In this document: positions 41,297 to 53,315 of the stretch, in pieces
How positions within the stretch are numbered: position 1 is the stretch's first letter
Layout: the number at the start of each line of letters is the position of its first letter
Assembly (NCBI GenBank): GCA_023376005.1
Contig: CM042156.1
Span: 45,104,587-45,168,586, forward strand
Direction: 5' to 3'
Source of the DNA: Doryteuthis pealeii
Lineage: Eukaryota > Mollusca > Cephalopoda > Myopsida > Loliginidae
DNA length: 64,000 bases
The notes under the pieces: model-generated
The model's database searches: none
What the model saw: only the letters and a program-made list of their open reading frames with translations
Told to the model about the DNA's origin: nothing
Program-made: the position numbers and the translations under genes

Positions 41297-41652
41297 GCCT
41301 GGAAGCGTGTGTTGTAATGGTTAAAGTTATGGGAAATGGACTCCACGAGTTCAAATCCTGGACGCGGTAACTGCATTTTCACTTAGCGCTAATACCCTCG
41401 GGAAAGGTATGAATCCTACTCTCCCTCCAGCTATGGGCAAATAGTAGGGCATACCGGGCTCTTTAACCTTGGTTAGGCAACCGGTCTAGGAGAAGGAAAA
41501 CTCTGAATTCAAACCTGGTCACTACTAGAATAGTAATGATCTATTCCAATTAAAAACTCTGAAAACTCTGAATTCAAACCTGTTGAACTCCGTTTAAGAA
41601 ATTGACCTTGTGTCACATCCTGCTCGTGCGGAGGGGTTGGTAAATATATATA
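41297..41652 (+). mobile_element. S3 SINE (copy B of 19,718-20,070)
   Basis: Same internal duplication and tail. It ends GAGGGGTTGGTAAATATATA, the cleanest S3 terminus in the window. Confidence 0.85.
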
Positions 41653-41729
41653 TGGCAGTGGCCTAAGATTTTACCCTTATGCTGCATCTTACTCATGGCA
41701 CAAGCCAGAGGGGCTTGATTATATACACA

Positions 41730-41736
<7 letters not shown>

Positions 41737-41789
<53 letters not shown>

Positions 41790-42370
41790 AAGCGCGCATA
41801 CATCCATAGAAGTTGATAACCATATACAATCAAAATAGTATAAATATTGAAAATTTGTAACTAAAATTATGAATACAGTCATACTTCTATTTACATCATT
41901 TACGAGATACGTCACTTTTTCAAAAATATTGAAATATCAAAATCTTAAAAGTATATAAAATATCAAAATATTTACGGTGTCTGTAAAAACAGCTGCATCA
42001 TTTATACCATATGGTACCGTTAATTCCGGTTTGTATCAATTGTTTACGTTTATTTTATACCCGAGAAGTAAATGAAAAAAAAAAAAAAAAGAGATAGATA
42101 CATAAACTGTTTAGAGAATGATTTCCCATTCAGTTGGCTAACATAAAAAAAAAAAACTAGGCTAGCCCAATGCTAAAGCTTCATAATTTAATGCAATTCA
42201 AGGCTAACATAAAACAAACTAGGCCAACCTAGGCCAAGTTTCATAATTTACCAAAATATAGCGATTATGGAGACTAACATAAAAAAACTAGGCTAGCCCA
42301 GATTAAACTTCATAATTTACTGAAATGTACTAATTACGTTGGCTAACATAAATAAATTAGGCTAGGTTAG
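41737..42370. repeat. (CT)n, A tract and 66 bp minisatellite (copy B)
   Basis: CT at 41,737-41,787, A-run at 42,076-42,091 and minisatellite at 42,135-42,365, matching 20,153-20,805 in order. Confidence 0.85.
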
Positions 42371-42504
42371 GTCTAGGTCGGAAAACTGTATCTAAATAAT
42401 AGCTATTTCGACTTAAATCGTTTTTTTTTAGTTAAGTCGTTTTTCGACTTAAGTCGTGTCCTTTGGAACCAATTAACAACGTAGGGTGAGGTGTTAATGT
42501 ATAT

Positions 42505-42860
42505 CCTCATCATCATCATCATCATATCACGCTGTTTGCACGGATATCCATGACAATCTTTCTCCATCCGTCCCTATCACTCATCATTCTCGGGAGGTCC
42601 TCTATGCAGCATCCTGTATCCGCACAGAGCTGGTCAATGTACGTCTTTGCTGGTAGGCCCACACTGGCGTGCCCATGTGCTGGCTTCCACAGGAGGACGT
42701 CACTTATGAGTTCATCCTTGCTTCTCCAGCAGTGTCTTGCGTGTCTTGTCCGTCTTACTCGGATGGTTTGGGTGATATATGGCAGGTGGCCGTACAGCTG
42801 TTTTCTCGTGGGGTGTTGTTTCCATGTCTTGTTCAGGATCACACTAGTACAATCCGTATA
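42505..42860 (-). pseudogene. RTE-like LINE C-terminal fragment (copy B, open frame)
   Basis: The minus frame is open from 42,971 to 42,522 over QHPTRKQLYGHLPYITQTIR, RRTRHARHCWRSKDELISDV, LPAKTYIDQLCADTGCC and MMSDRDGWRKIVMDIRA, followed by a stop and (ATG)n at 42,507-42,527. The catalytic core is missing. It shows the ancestral frame better than copy A. Confidence 0.8.
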
Positions 42861-43429
42861 TATATATATATATAAGGCAATTTCCTTTTTGATTAAAGTC
42901 TCAGTGCCGTAGAGTTTGGTAATATACCAATAATAACTAATAATATCCATTTTAATTGTATAATGTTCCACTAGAAATAATCAAATCACGGTTTCTTTGG
43001 TTTAGAAGAAAATTAACATTTTACAAAATTATGGTCAGGGGTGTACTTATCTACGGGCGATACTGTTGTGTATACTGATGCACATACAAACACATACAGA
43101 CACAATCAATACGTGTACACCTAGAAATGCAAATGCACTATCCGCTGGGACACACATTTCATTTCGGTGTACCCATAAACAAATATATATATACATCTGC
43201 AAAGGTACACATACAAATGTATATGCATACACACATCCTCATGCAAACGCATATATACACACCCACACATAAAGTAAGTAAAATTGGTGGAGTGGCCTAT
43301 TGTCGGTATCAGATGGTCAGCAAGGAGTCTATCCCCTTTTCGCTAGTGATGCTTAACAAACTCATTTCGAGCTCATCCTGTGTATTAGGTCCTTAATGGG
43401 TGCCACACAAAGATCGATATATCAACATA

Positions 43430-43625
43430 CATCTTTTGGTTATTTCCAACATAAACAAAGGGGAACCACTCTTGACTGATAAATTATTTATTTATTTATT
43501 GATCTACTAGGAAAAAAGAAGACGGGGTTAGGATTAGGATTTAGGGTTAGTTTAATGGGAAAATAAATAAATAATTTATCAGTCAAGAGTGGTTCCCCTT
43601 TGTTTATGTTGGACTTATAGAAAAT
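43430..43625. mobile_element. Fold-back element with degenerate TTAGGG core (copy B)
   Basis: Arms as in 21,899-22,118. The core is GGGGTTAGGATTAGG then ATTTAGGGTTAG, so the telomere-like array is shorter and mutated here. Confidence 0.8.
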
Positions 43626-43811
43626 TACCCACCTTTCTATATACTCCCTGCCCTTGTGATGCACCTTGACATATCACCAGAGTTTTTCAGGTCTTTCAAC
43701 AATGAAACACCTTCAACCAGGCAAACCAGCCGTCGTTGATCAATCTTGATCGACTTGATCGTTTCCCGGGTAACGCTACTTTCCACACGACCATCTTTTC
43801 CTTTTTCACAG

Positions 43812-43977
43812 AAAATTGAAAACAACTTTTGCTGTCTGGGTGGTCAACTTGATAGCTGTTAGCATACTGACTCCTAAGATAGCCAACATGTTCTTGGCCT
43901 TGCAGTATTGGATCGCCTATGATTATTCATACACAAATACTACCGATGGCAAAAATTGTGGAATTCGCACACTTAGA
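43812..43977 (+). CDS. Candidate internal exon (copy B), speculative
   Basis: Counterpart of 22,689-22,854, with a stronger acceptor (pyrimidine tract then CAG at 43,809-43,811) and donor GTATGT at 43,978. The encoded peptide is KTTFAVWVVNLIAVSILTPK and onward to NCGIRTLR. No family is recognised. A minus-strand frame at 43,637-43,825 (SVTRETIKSIKIDQRRLVC) is equally open. Confidence 0.2.
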
Positions 43978-44204
43978 GTATGTTTACTTAGGTTGTTTTT
44001 TTAATTTTTTATTAAGCAGTAAATAAACAAATAACAGATAAGACGCAAAACATTTTTTTGTTCAATAGTTGAACATTTTTGATTCATAAAATATATTAAA
44101 TAAACTAGATGATATTATTTGGATTAATATTACAATTTTTTTTCTCCAAATGATGAAATACTATAGAATAATCGAATGTTGTGAAAACAAATATGATTTG
44201 CTTT

Positions 44205-45015
44205 GTTTGATTTGTTTGATTTTACGGCATGTCAACCCTTGTTGGGTTGTTTTATGCCGAAGACATTTTGTTTTATAATTTCTTGTTGGGTATTTGTTGT
44301 GAGGTTTTAAGGGGTCAAATAAGAACAAAACGACGGGTAACAAAAGTAGAAAAATGTATTAACAGAAAGTAGACAAATACAATAGAGAGATGTGGAAATT
44401 ACGTCCGGCGAACAGAGTTATTGGCACTCGCATTGGCTTACTCCTAAGCCACAATTATCCCTGTTATTTATAGTAACCTGTCGGAGTATTCCATTAGTCT
44501 TATAGGGTATATCACCTATAACAGTATTCAATTTTTTTTTCAAACTCAATTTTTTAAACAAATTTTTCATACTCATTTTTTACATCTATTTAATCCATAG
44601 ATGGGACCCTAACAGGTACCACCACTCGAGATCAGGGTGGCCCTGACTGTAATAGCGATAAAGGGGTACCCCACATTCCTCAGGGTTCCAGTATTGGAAC
44701 TTCACCATTTTATTTATCGTTATACCCAGGACACTAATACCCCCAGCAACCTCCTTCTAGATCATATATGATAAAAGGATGTAAGAATTGCCATAAGGGA
44801 TTGATCAGAAGGTACCTCTCTATCCGCCAGTCTAGCCTAAGTAAGGACCAAAGTTGCATGTCATGAACTACTCAGCCACTAGGATTCCGTCCTTTAGCAT
44901 CACGGGTTGCCACCCACGGCTAACATATGGCCCCATTGGGGAGATTTTATCCATCTGCAGAGGTGCTATCGGTGTATTCTACAGATCTAGCAGACAGGGC
45001 GGTCTTTTAGAAGTA
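44205..45015 (-). repeat. M repeat split by a solo LTR (copy B)
   Basis: Matches 23,085-23,660 except for the 229 bp LTR at 44,295-44,523 and its 5 bp duplication. Confidence 0.8.
44295..44523 (-). mobile_element. Polymorphic solo LTR, 229 bp, with 5 bp target duplication
   Basis: Runs TGTTGTGAGG to CTATAACA between GTATT copies (44,290-44,294 and 44,524-44,528). Copy A reads GGGTATTCAATTTTT without it (about 23,170). On the minus strand TGTTATAGG starts it and an ACTATAAATAAC TATA-like box follows. It is the same family as 7337-7568 (shared termini, TATA position and the GCGAG(A/T)GCCA phrase). Confidence 0.9.
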
Positions 45016-45162
45016 ATAAACAAATTCTATTTGTCATCACATGTATGAATGAAGAAGGGTCCAAGTTTTTAAATGATACGTAATATGCGTCAATACCTCC
45101 AACTTACGGAAAAAAATAACCAAATAGAAATATATCAAATTTATCCCGAACACCTTGCATCT

Positions 45163-45187
45163 CTCTCTCTCTCTCTCTCTTCTCTAT

Positions 45188-45264
<77 letters not shown>

Positions 45265-45475
45265 AAAAGGCCTTAAATACCATGGGTATCGTGATTATGG
45301 ACAATTTCCAATCGTGGGTATCTGGGGCCCACAGAGCTTCTTCAGACCACGTATATGTTTTATGTGGTCTGAAGAGGCTCCGTGGGCCCCAGATACCCAC
45401 GAGTGGAAATGGTCCATAATCCCGATACCCCTGGTATTTAAGGCCTTTTTATTAACAAATAAATTTCCTCTGTTC
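45163..45475. repeat. Compound microsatellite and ~215 bp palindrome (copy B)
   Basis: (CT)n(TA)n(GT)n at 45,163-45,261 and the fold-back palindrome to 45,475, as in 23,811-24,154. Confidence 0.85.
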
Positions 45476-45591
45476 ATAGAAATTAAGCATTGAGATCTCA
45501 TACGGAACCTGAACTCTACAACAAACTACTGGTAGAGAATAGGACCGGCCTAGAATCACTCTTGTACCAAAAAACTTGGTACCACAACAAA

Positions 45592-45636
<45 letters not shown>

Positions 45637-45639
45637 CCG

Positions 45640-46270
45640 AGAATGTTGAGGGTATATACGGCTATACAACATCGGGCCATGATTGACATCGATTCTAGTA
45701 AATCGATCAGGTTCATAGAGAAATACTTGGGAGTGTCTGAGTTTCTTATCAGTGCATAATTCCACATACAAGATGAGAAAAGGGATCATTTCTACCAATT
45801 ACCATGAAGGACAAGAGGAAAGATCGTGTTGCAAAGCTTTTCAACTAACTCAAGAATCCACTCCAACCGAACATGCTTTGGGGTTTCTCAGATAAGAAAA
45901 AATTCTGCCAGGATGTGAACTCACGCAGCATCTGTTGGCTTGCTTTGTGCCAACAAGATGTAACGATAGTGATGAAAACCAAACATCATGTTCGTATCAT
46001 GGTGTTTGGGGTGGTCACTAGTGATGGGGATATTATGCATCTTCCCACGTGGCCTCAGACTAAACACGGAGGCCTATATCAAGTACCTTGAGGCGGTAGT
46101 GCTTCCCTGGAGGGTATATGCTGGAAGTCCCTACGTCTGGTAACAGGATTCTGTGCCATGCTACACAAGCGGGAGAACCCACTGAGAACATTTCTCCGAC
46201 CAGATTGCAATCCCCTTCATTATGTGTGGAGCGCGGTTGAGAAACTTGTTTTAAACAATGTGGACTGTTT
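45640..46270 (+). pseudogene. Mariner transposase remnant (copy B)
   Basis: DSSKSIRFIEKYLGVSEFLI is in frame here (helix-turn-helix), then FSDKKKFCQDVNSRSICWL and VMKTKHHVRIMVFGVVTSDG. It has the same frameshifts as copy A further on. Confidence 0.85.
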
Positions 46271-46429
46271 AATAATACAGGGTTGTTCTTTATTTTATGT
46301 ATTAATGATTTTGACTATAAATACACATTGATAAATTTATGCAATTCCTGAGGTTATTGTGAAGCTTATTTCACAATAACCTCAGGAATTGCATAACAAT
46401 TGTAACATGCTAGAGGTAGCTGTTAAAAA

Positions 46430-46480
46430 GTCGAGCCGCACTGATGAGAAGTAAACTTCGAAACACGTGTCTGTGGATGA

Positions 46481-46481
<1 letters not shown>
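46430..46481 (+). ncRNA. Hammerhead ribozyme motif (copy B)
   Basis: Identical core, stem II, stem III and stem I to 25,120-25,171; predicted cleavage after 46,471. An 11-base change lies just upstream (CATGCTAGAGGTAGCTG versus CATGTTG), outside the ribozyme. Confidence 0.8.
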
Positions 46482-46537
<56 letters not shown>

Positions 46538-46905
46538 GAGCAACTTCTATAATAAAGTGATCATGTCTAGACGTCTACAAAAACATGAATGTTGTGGCAG
46601 TAGATAGAACAAAAGAGTTTTTCCTATTTTTTTCTAAACAGATGGCGCTGCAGTCACGAGTATAAAAATGGCGTCAATCAGAAATCATGGAAAAATTGTA
46701 TATGTAATGAAGACAGGACATTCTAAGACCCCCACTCCTTTCAATGTCTCCAACTGTTGACTGTCGGTACTCTTATGGCAAACACTCCCCCCTTTTTATC
46801 TTATGGGTACTAAAAGTCGGAGGCTGAGGTTCATCTACCAGTATTTATTAATACACATGAAGTCAATGAAAATTATTTCTTAATCAAAACATATGTATAT
46901 ATAAT

Positions 46906-46954
46906 CATCCACAGACACGTGTTTCGACTTATCAAGTTTCTTCAGTGTGGCTAG
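46906..46954 (-). ncRNA. Hammerhead-like motif, minus strand (copy B)
   Basis: As 25,585-25,634, but stem I CCACA/TGTGG is fully paired. The tRNA-like core follows at 46,965-47,058. Confidence 0.65.
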
Positions 46955-47123
46955 ACATTTGTAAGCTACCTACAGCCGGGATTGAAATCCGATCTGTTCA
47001 GTGTCAGTCAGATACCTTAACTGCTAGGCTGTCATCACGTACAGAATGCAAAGGGGATTTTAAGTGTTTTAATACACACATATCTATGTATGTAAAGGCC
47101 GCCATCCCTTATATAGGAGAGCG

Positions 47124-47181
<58 letters not shown>

Positions 47182-47574
47182 ATAAGATTTGGCATTAAAT
47201 AACCCATATTGTTTGATATGCCATTAAACCAACCAATCTATAATTTAATGAGTAATACTACTTTTACTTCTGAAATGCATTTGAAGACCTGATTTGACTC
47301 GTGTTCTTCTTTCTTTTTCTAGGAAGGTAGAAAACCTACAAATAAAGTCTTTACATGATATTTTGTTTTGAAATACTTGTCCCCATGGATTCCAATGCTT
47401 CCTTCATCCATTTAAACATTCTTTGGTTTTTACTTTATTTATCTATTTATTCGTTTTATCTTTCTTTTCTATATTTTCTTAAACAACCATTCCAAAGTTT
47501 ACACTTACCCCCTAAAGTAGATTCATATGGACAAAAAAGGACCTAAATTTCACAAAACTGTACAGCTCCACTGA

Positions 47575-47630
<56 letters not shown>

Positions 47631-47631
47631 A

Positions 47632-48269
47632 AAGTGGTTGTTGGCGAATTTTTACGACTACACCAGTCCCAATGTTTGGCCTCCGAACTCCCCAGATCTT
47701 AACCCCATGGACTATTATTTATGTATGAGGTGCTGTTGAGAAAGACACCAATCACCATGCCAGTACTACAAAAGCCCAGTTAATCAACAGAATTAAGGTA
47801 GTTTTTGAGACTCTTCCCAGGGAAACTGTAACATCAGCTTGCTCCAGGTTCCGGGGCAGGATTGAGGTTATTTTGAGTGGAACTTGTTGACAATACCGTA
47901 ATTTCCGTACCTGTTGAATTTCTTTACAATCCATTAAATTTTGTAGTTACAAAGCACTTTTTTTTTCCTTATGAAACTGTCAAATTTATCCCGAACACCC
48001 TGTACCAACCCCTCCGCATGAGCAGGATGCGACACAAGATCAGTTTCGTAAGCAGAGTTTAATAGGTTTGAATTCAGAGTTTTCCTTCTCCTAGACTGGT
48101 TACCAAACCAAGGTTAAGAGTCCAGTCTGCCCTGCTATTTATCCATAGGAGGGAAAGTAGTTGGATGCATACCTTTTCCAATGGTATTAGCGCTATGTGA
48201 AATGCTAACAGCTTCGTCCAGGATTTGTACTCGGGTCGACGAGTCCATTTCCTTACACCACGCGCCTCC
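47632..48269. pseudogene. Mariner C-terminal remnant (+) and S3 SINE (-), copy B
   Basis: 47,632-48,000 matches 26,302-26,680, with an internal stop after the NPMDYYL region. 48,003-48,269 is the S3 on the minus strand. Confidence 0.8.
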
Positions 48270-48489
48270 AAATTCGAGCATAGTCGCACATAGCACACCT
48301 TTATGAATTCGACAATAGTAACACCAAGCAAGGCTTTATGAATTCAACTATAGTCGCACATGGCAAAAATAGACTTCGACTGTTGGATGGTTCCCAGAAC
48401 ATTAAAACCTTTCGTAGACAATAGTGTATAATTTCTATGTATCTTTTTGAATATTGGTTTCATGCTTTTAAATTTAGCAAATTTTGATA

Positions 48490-48875
48490 ACTTTTTATAA
48501 CGCATTCACCCACTAAAAAGGCTGTCGATAAGAAAGAAATAAGAAATAAGAAATAAGAAATTTATTAATCAATAGTAGTACAAATTATTTTAAAAAAATA
48601 TAAGTAAAAGAAAAACTTTATTGGTTTAAACTACTATTGAAGGGAGGCCATGCCTAATAGCGTGAAGCTAATCCCATGGACATGACCACCCTTGGACGCT
48701 CACAGGAAACGATACATGAAACACACAACGTAAACATATACATATATATAATGAGACAAATTAGCCGTGTGAGAATCTAAATGCAAATATGTTGTTTATA
48801 AGAGGCAATAAAATGCTTTTTCAAAAGTGTTTTAATAGAAGAAGCATTCAACTAATCGAAAGTGATAGCGCTAGA
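48490..48875 (-). repeat. Dispersed repeat with (AAGAAAT)n end, copy B only
   Basis: Reverse complement of the 12,905-13,290 repeat. It inserts between TTTTGAT and GACTAATT of copy A. The AAGAAATAAGAAATAAGAAA run near 48,535 is the tail. Confidence 0.7.
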
Positions 48876-48892
48876 TGACTAATTATTCTCTA

Positions 48893-48949
<57 letters not shown>

Positions 48950-49230
48950 GGGAGGTGCAAAAGTAGGTATACAACAGTATTACACAGATGAAATTAGTAG
49001 CATATTATCTTAAGTGTCCTCATTTTGTAAAATTTTGGTGTCATCAGCCATATTTAATTGTGACTAATAATTAACATGTTAATAATTATAATAATGTTAT
49101 TACACGTATATATAACATTTCTTTGTTTAATAAATGCAATGAGTATTGTATGTGTTTTTTATAACTGTATACGTACTTTTGAACCCCCTTTATATATATA
49201 TATGGTAGAGAATAATTAGCCATCTAGAGC

Positions 49231-49238
<8 letters not shown>
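48859..49238. mobile_element. Inverted-repeat-bounded TA-rich block containing a mariner-like MITE
   Basis: AGTGATAGCGCTAGATGACT with AATTATTCTCTACC (48,859-48,896) is inverted at 49,200-49,238 (GGTAGAGAATAATTAGCC, ATCTAGAGCTATCACT). Inside, 48,949-49,192 begins GGGAGGTGCAAAAGTAGGTA and ends GTACTTTTGAACCCCC, a ~24 bp terminal inverted repeat with TA-rich flanks on each side, as expected for Tc1/mariner-type MITEs. There is no transposase. The MITE part is only in copy B. Confidence 0.75.
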
Positions 49239-49275
<37 letters not shown>

Positions 49276-49277
<2 letters not shown>

Positions 49278-49582
49278 TTTGGCATTGCCCCTTCCAGCTG
49301 GGAAAATTTGGCTCAGGACCGCCCTCGGTGGCGGCATAATCTCTGTAGAGGACTGTTCATGTCAGAAGTCACCCTGACACAACACCATGAAGCTAAGAGG
49401 TCCAGAAGAAAGCAGCGGCAACAAAACATCGGAACACCAACATCTTCAGGGACAGCCTTCAAATGCAAAATCTGTGGTTGAGAATGTTTCAAACATCGGA
49501 CTTCACAGTCACAGGAGGCGCCGTAACTTCAGGGGCACATAAAAACTTTATCATAGTCTTCCGAGACTGAAATGCCAATGGA
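49276..49582 (+). pseudogene. LINE C-terminal zinc-finger fragment
   Basis: One frame reads RRHNLCRGLFMSEVTLTQHH, then FKCKICG. After a one-base shift comes NIGLHSHRRRRNFRGT and a stop. The C-x2-C ... IGLHSH pattern is the zinc-finger-like end of a common animal LINE family. TA tracts lie on both sides. Copy B only. Confidence 0.65.
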
Positions 49583-49639
<57 letters not shown>

Positions 49640-49641
<2 letters not shown>

Positions 49642-49976
49642 GATAATTGAATCACATTACCATGACCAGACAACTCGGCAAACACCATTTGCGACATCCG
49701 GAGCACTGGACAGCTGTTTCGACCTCCTTTGGTCTCATTACCATTGCCATTGATTGGATGATTTGGCATTCTCCGTTTGTGGCATGGGTTGGTGGCCCAG
49801 TATGTAGAGTCTCCGCTCTTCACTCTGTGGTCCACTGGTTCAATCTCTAGTGGTGGAGATTGTGGTATGCACTGCTGGTGAGACCAAAAGAGATCGAAAC
49901 AGCTGTCCAGTGCTCCGGATGTCGCAAATGGTGTTTGCCGAGTTGTCTGGTCATGGTAATGTGATTCAATTATCAA
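49640..49976. mobile_element. Fold-back element: ~98 bp arms with hammerhead derivatives, tRNA-like core
   Basis: Arms 49,640-49,737 and 49,879-49,976 are inverted repeats starting TTGATAATTGAATCACATT and ending with its complement, set in TA repeats. In the right arm (+) GCACTG (49,869-49,874) precedes CTGGTGAG, then GAAAC, AGCTGT, GTC, and CAGTGC (49,908-49,913) pairs exactly with GCACTG. In the left arm (-) the core is TAATGAG with a perfect GACC/GGTC stem II. Each arm has different core mutations, and together they restore CTGATGAG. The centre has an A-box-like GTTGGTGGCCCAGTATGTAG and a B box GGTTCAATCTC. Copy B only. Confidence 0.7.
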
Positions 49977-50002
49977 TTATATATAACTCCTCTATGAAAT
50001 TA

Positions 50003-50070
<68 letters not shown>

Positions 50071-50352
50071 AACCCCTCCGCACGAGCAAGATGCGACACA
50101 AGGTCAATTTATTAAGCGTAGTTTAACAGGTTTGAATTCAGAGTTTTCCTTCTCCTAGACTGGTTACCTAGCCAAGATCAAAGAGCACAGTCTGCCCTGC
50201 TATTTACCCATAGCTGGTGGAAGAATTGGATTCAAACCTTTCCCCAAGGGTATTAGCGTCACGTGAATTGAAAACAGCTTCGTCGCGGGAATTGAACTCG
50301 GGTCGACAAGCCTATTTTCTTACGACTCTAACCATTAGTCCACGCGCTTCCA
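50003..50352 (-). mobile_element. (TA)n tract and S3 SINE (copy B)
   Basis: TA 50,003-50,066, then minus-strand S3 50,067-50,352, matching 27,190-27,543. Confidence 0.85.
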
Positions 50353-50738
50353 TCCTCTATTCTCTACCGTATAGGAGGCTGGTCAACACCTTGCCTATTT
50401 CATTTGTATCTTTTATAAGACTCTTTTCTTTTTTTTTCTTTTTTTAAATTTTTTTTACCCCAGACACGTTTTTTTTTTGTTGTATTGTCTGTCAAAGGTT
50501 TTCTTTGCGTTGGCCAGTCTTGTTGCCTATCTCACTGTCTATTTTAGTGTCAAAAGTTATGAAACACCCGAGCTAAACAAATTCTTTGACTGCTTTGTTC
50601 TTCTGTCTGACTGATGGAGATAGAGGGGCGGGGTGAAGGTGCAGCCTGACTCTGTGAAAAGCGACTAACACTAATAACAGAATATACAAGTTTTCTGACT
50701 ACATCATCGCCCAGAAATAACTACAACCTACCATTTGA

Positions 50739-50773
<35 letters not shown>

Positions 50774-50775
<2 letters not shown>

Positions 50776-51917
50776 TCCCCATTATAAGATACTCAGGACC
50801 ATTCTTAAAATGGACAAAAGAAGAACTCAGACAGATAGACCAAAGGACGAGAAAATTAATGACCATGCACAAGGCTCTCCACCCTAGAGATGATAGAGAT
50901 AGATTGTATGTGTCAAGAAAGGAAGGGGGAAGAGGTCTTGCCAACATAGAAGAATGCGTAGAAACCACAATCCAACAACTTGAAGATTACACAAGGAAGA
51001 GCAAAGACAAATTACTTATGGCGACCAACAATAGTAGAAACGGCAGATGGACAAACAGAAGAACGACAAAGACTAGAAAACAAAAATGGGAAGAAAAAAC
51101 AATTATATGGACGCTTCAAACGACAAATAGATGAGGTTGCACATGGAAAGACTTGGACATGGTTAAGAAAGGGAAACCTCAAAAGAGAAACAGAATCACT
51201 TATAATTGCTGCACAAAATAATGCCATAAGGACAAACTACATCAAAGCGAAAATTGATAAGACCCAACAAAATAGTAAATGTAGACTTTGCGGTAATAGA
51301 GATGAGACTGTTAACCATATACTCTGCGAATGTAGCAAACTAGCACAACGAGAATACAAAACTAGACACGACTGGGTTGGGAAGGTGATCCACTGGGAAT
51401 TATGCAAGAAATTAAATTTTGACCACACAACAAAATGGTATATGCATAAACCAGAATCTGTTCTTGAGAACGAAACGCACAAAATTCTCTGGGACTTTGA
51501 AATTAAAACGGATCACCTTATCCCAGCAAGAAGACCAGACCTAGTTTGATTAACAAAAAAGAAAGAACTTGTCAACTGGTGGATGTTGCAGTGCCAGCGG
51601 ATCACAGGGTGAAGTTAAAGGAAAATGAAAAAATTGACAAATATCTGGACCTTGCCAGAGAACTGAAAAAGTTATGGAATATGAAAGTGAAAGTTATACC
51701 AATTGTAGTTGGTGCACTTGGAACAGTCCCAAAAGCATTAGAAAAGGGTTTGGAAAGTTTGGATATCAGAGGAAGGATTGAAACCATTCAGAACACTGCA
51801 CTGCTGCAATCTGCCAGAATACTCAGAAGAGTCCTGGAGACCTGAGGAGACTTGCTGTCACTCAGACTCCAGTGAAAGACCATCAGCTAACACTGATGTG
51901 AAAACTCAAAAGGAGTA
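50774..51917 (+). mobile_element. 5'-truncated R4/Dong-type LINE inserted in (TAA)n (copy B only)
   Basis: The coding region starts in the reverse transcriptase thumb (YSGPFLKWTKEELRQIDQRT, LYVSRKEGGRGLANIEECVE). It continues through the CCHC knuckle CRLCGNRDETVNHILCEC (51,279-51,334), then IHWELCKK, then the restriction-like endonuclease RRPDLV...KKERTCQLVDVAVPADH and KYLDLARELKKLWNMKVKVI, to ARILRRVLET (stop near 51,845). R4/Dong elements carry one ORF with a C-terminal endonuclease of this kind and are known to use TAA-type targets in Dong. The catalytic YxDD part is absent. Frameshifts occur near 51,000-51,130 and 51,545, so it is dead. (TAA)n borders both ends, and copy A has the empty site. 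Confidence 0.9.
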
Positions 51918-52038
51918 AATAATAATAATAATAATAATAATAATAGTTTTCTTCTATAATGAAGATACCAAAATGTTATTTATTTTTAGTGGTACATCAT
52001 ACAATAAAAAAGTATATTATTACAGAGTACTACGCAAT

Positions 52039-52478
<440 letters not shown>

Positions 52479-52797
52479 GTTCCATAGGTTTTTCTGACTA
52501 TATATACAACAGCCGAGTATGTCCTTTGATAAAGAAAAAATGGTGGAGACCAGCAAAGACCAAAGTTTAGTAAAATTTCCACCTTATTTTCGTCCGAGAG
52601 GGAATTAAAAAACACTTTTTATCCCTTATTTCCATAAGAAATTCTAAATGTAATAGGAGTCGATATCAATCATTTATTAAAAATTAATTTTTTTTAATGA
52701 TTAAAAGGTTTTTTTAAAAATTAATGCAGGATAAACATAATAAAAACAAATAGAATATAAAATACAAACAAAATAATAAACAACTTAAAAAACAAGA

Positions 52798-52804
<7 letters not shown>

Positions 52805-52866
<62 letters not shown>

Positions 52867-53315
52867 TCTTTTCAGCTAGTATATTAGGTCTGAGACCTGT
52901 CAGTTGTTCCTTATAAATATTCATTTTAAATCCACAGAATATTTAATATCATTCCACAGATTATCCAACTTTGCCTTGCAGGAGTTTAGAGATGGGACAT
53001 TCACGACTGATGAAGGTAGTTTATTCCATGTATTCACCATTCTGTAGCTCAAATAATTTTGTCTTGCGTTTGCTTTACACAATTTTTTAAGGAGCTTTAG
53101 TTTATGTCCCCTTGTATAGGTATTTTGAGCAATGTTTAGTAGTTCAGAGTTCGTTGAATAAAAACCATGCGTGTATTTGTAGGCTTCAATCATATCTCCT
53201 CTTATACGTCGGAAAACCAGACTTGGTAGGTCAATGTTCCTAAGTCTTTCTTCATATGAAAGGGATTTTAAATTATTCACTAATTCAATAGCTCTCCTCT
53301 GGACTCCCTCAATAT
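52805..53315 (-). pseudogene. LINE (CR1/L2/Jockey-like) C-terminal fragment, copy B, open frame
   Basis: The open frame 53,280-52,921 reads NNLKSLSYEERLRNIDLPSL, VFRRIRGDMIEAYKYTHGFY, YTRGHKLKLLKKLCKANARQ and MVNTWNKLPSSVVNVPSLNS, ending IKYSVDLK. An (ATT)n tail lies at 52,805-52,866. It is longer and cleaner than copy A (28,879-29,380). The polymerase domain is missing. Confidence 0.85.

Noticed and set aside
49270..49582. Host zinc-finger gene
   Set aside because: The C-x2-C...IGLHSH pattern is broken by a stop and a frameshift and sits between TA tracts. It matches the zinc-finger tail of a LINE better than a host gene.
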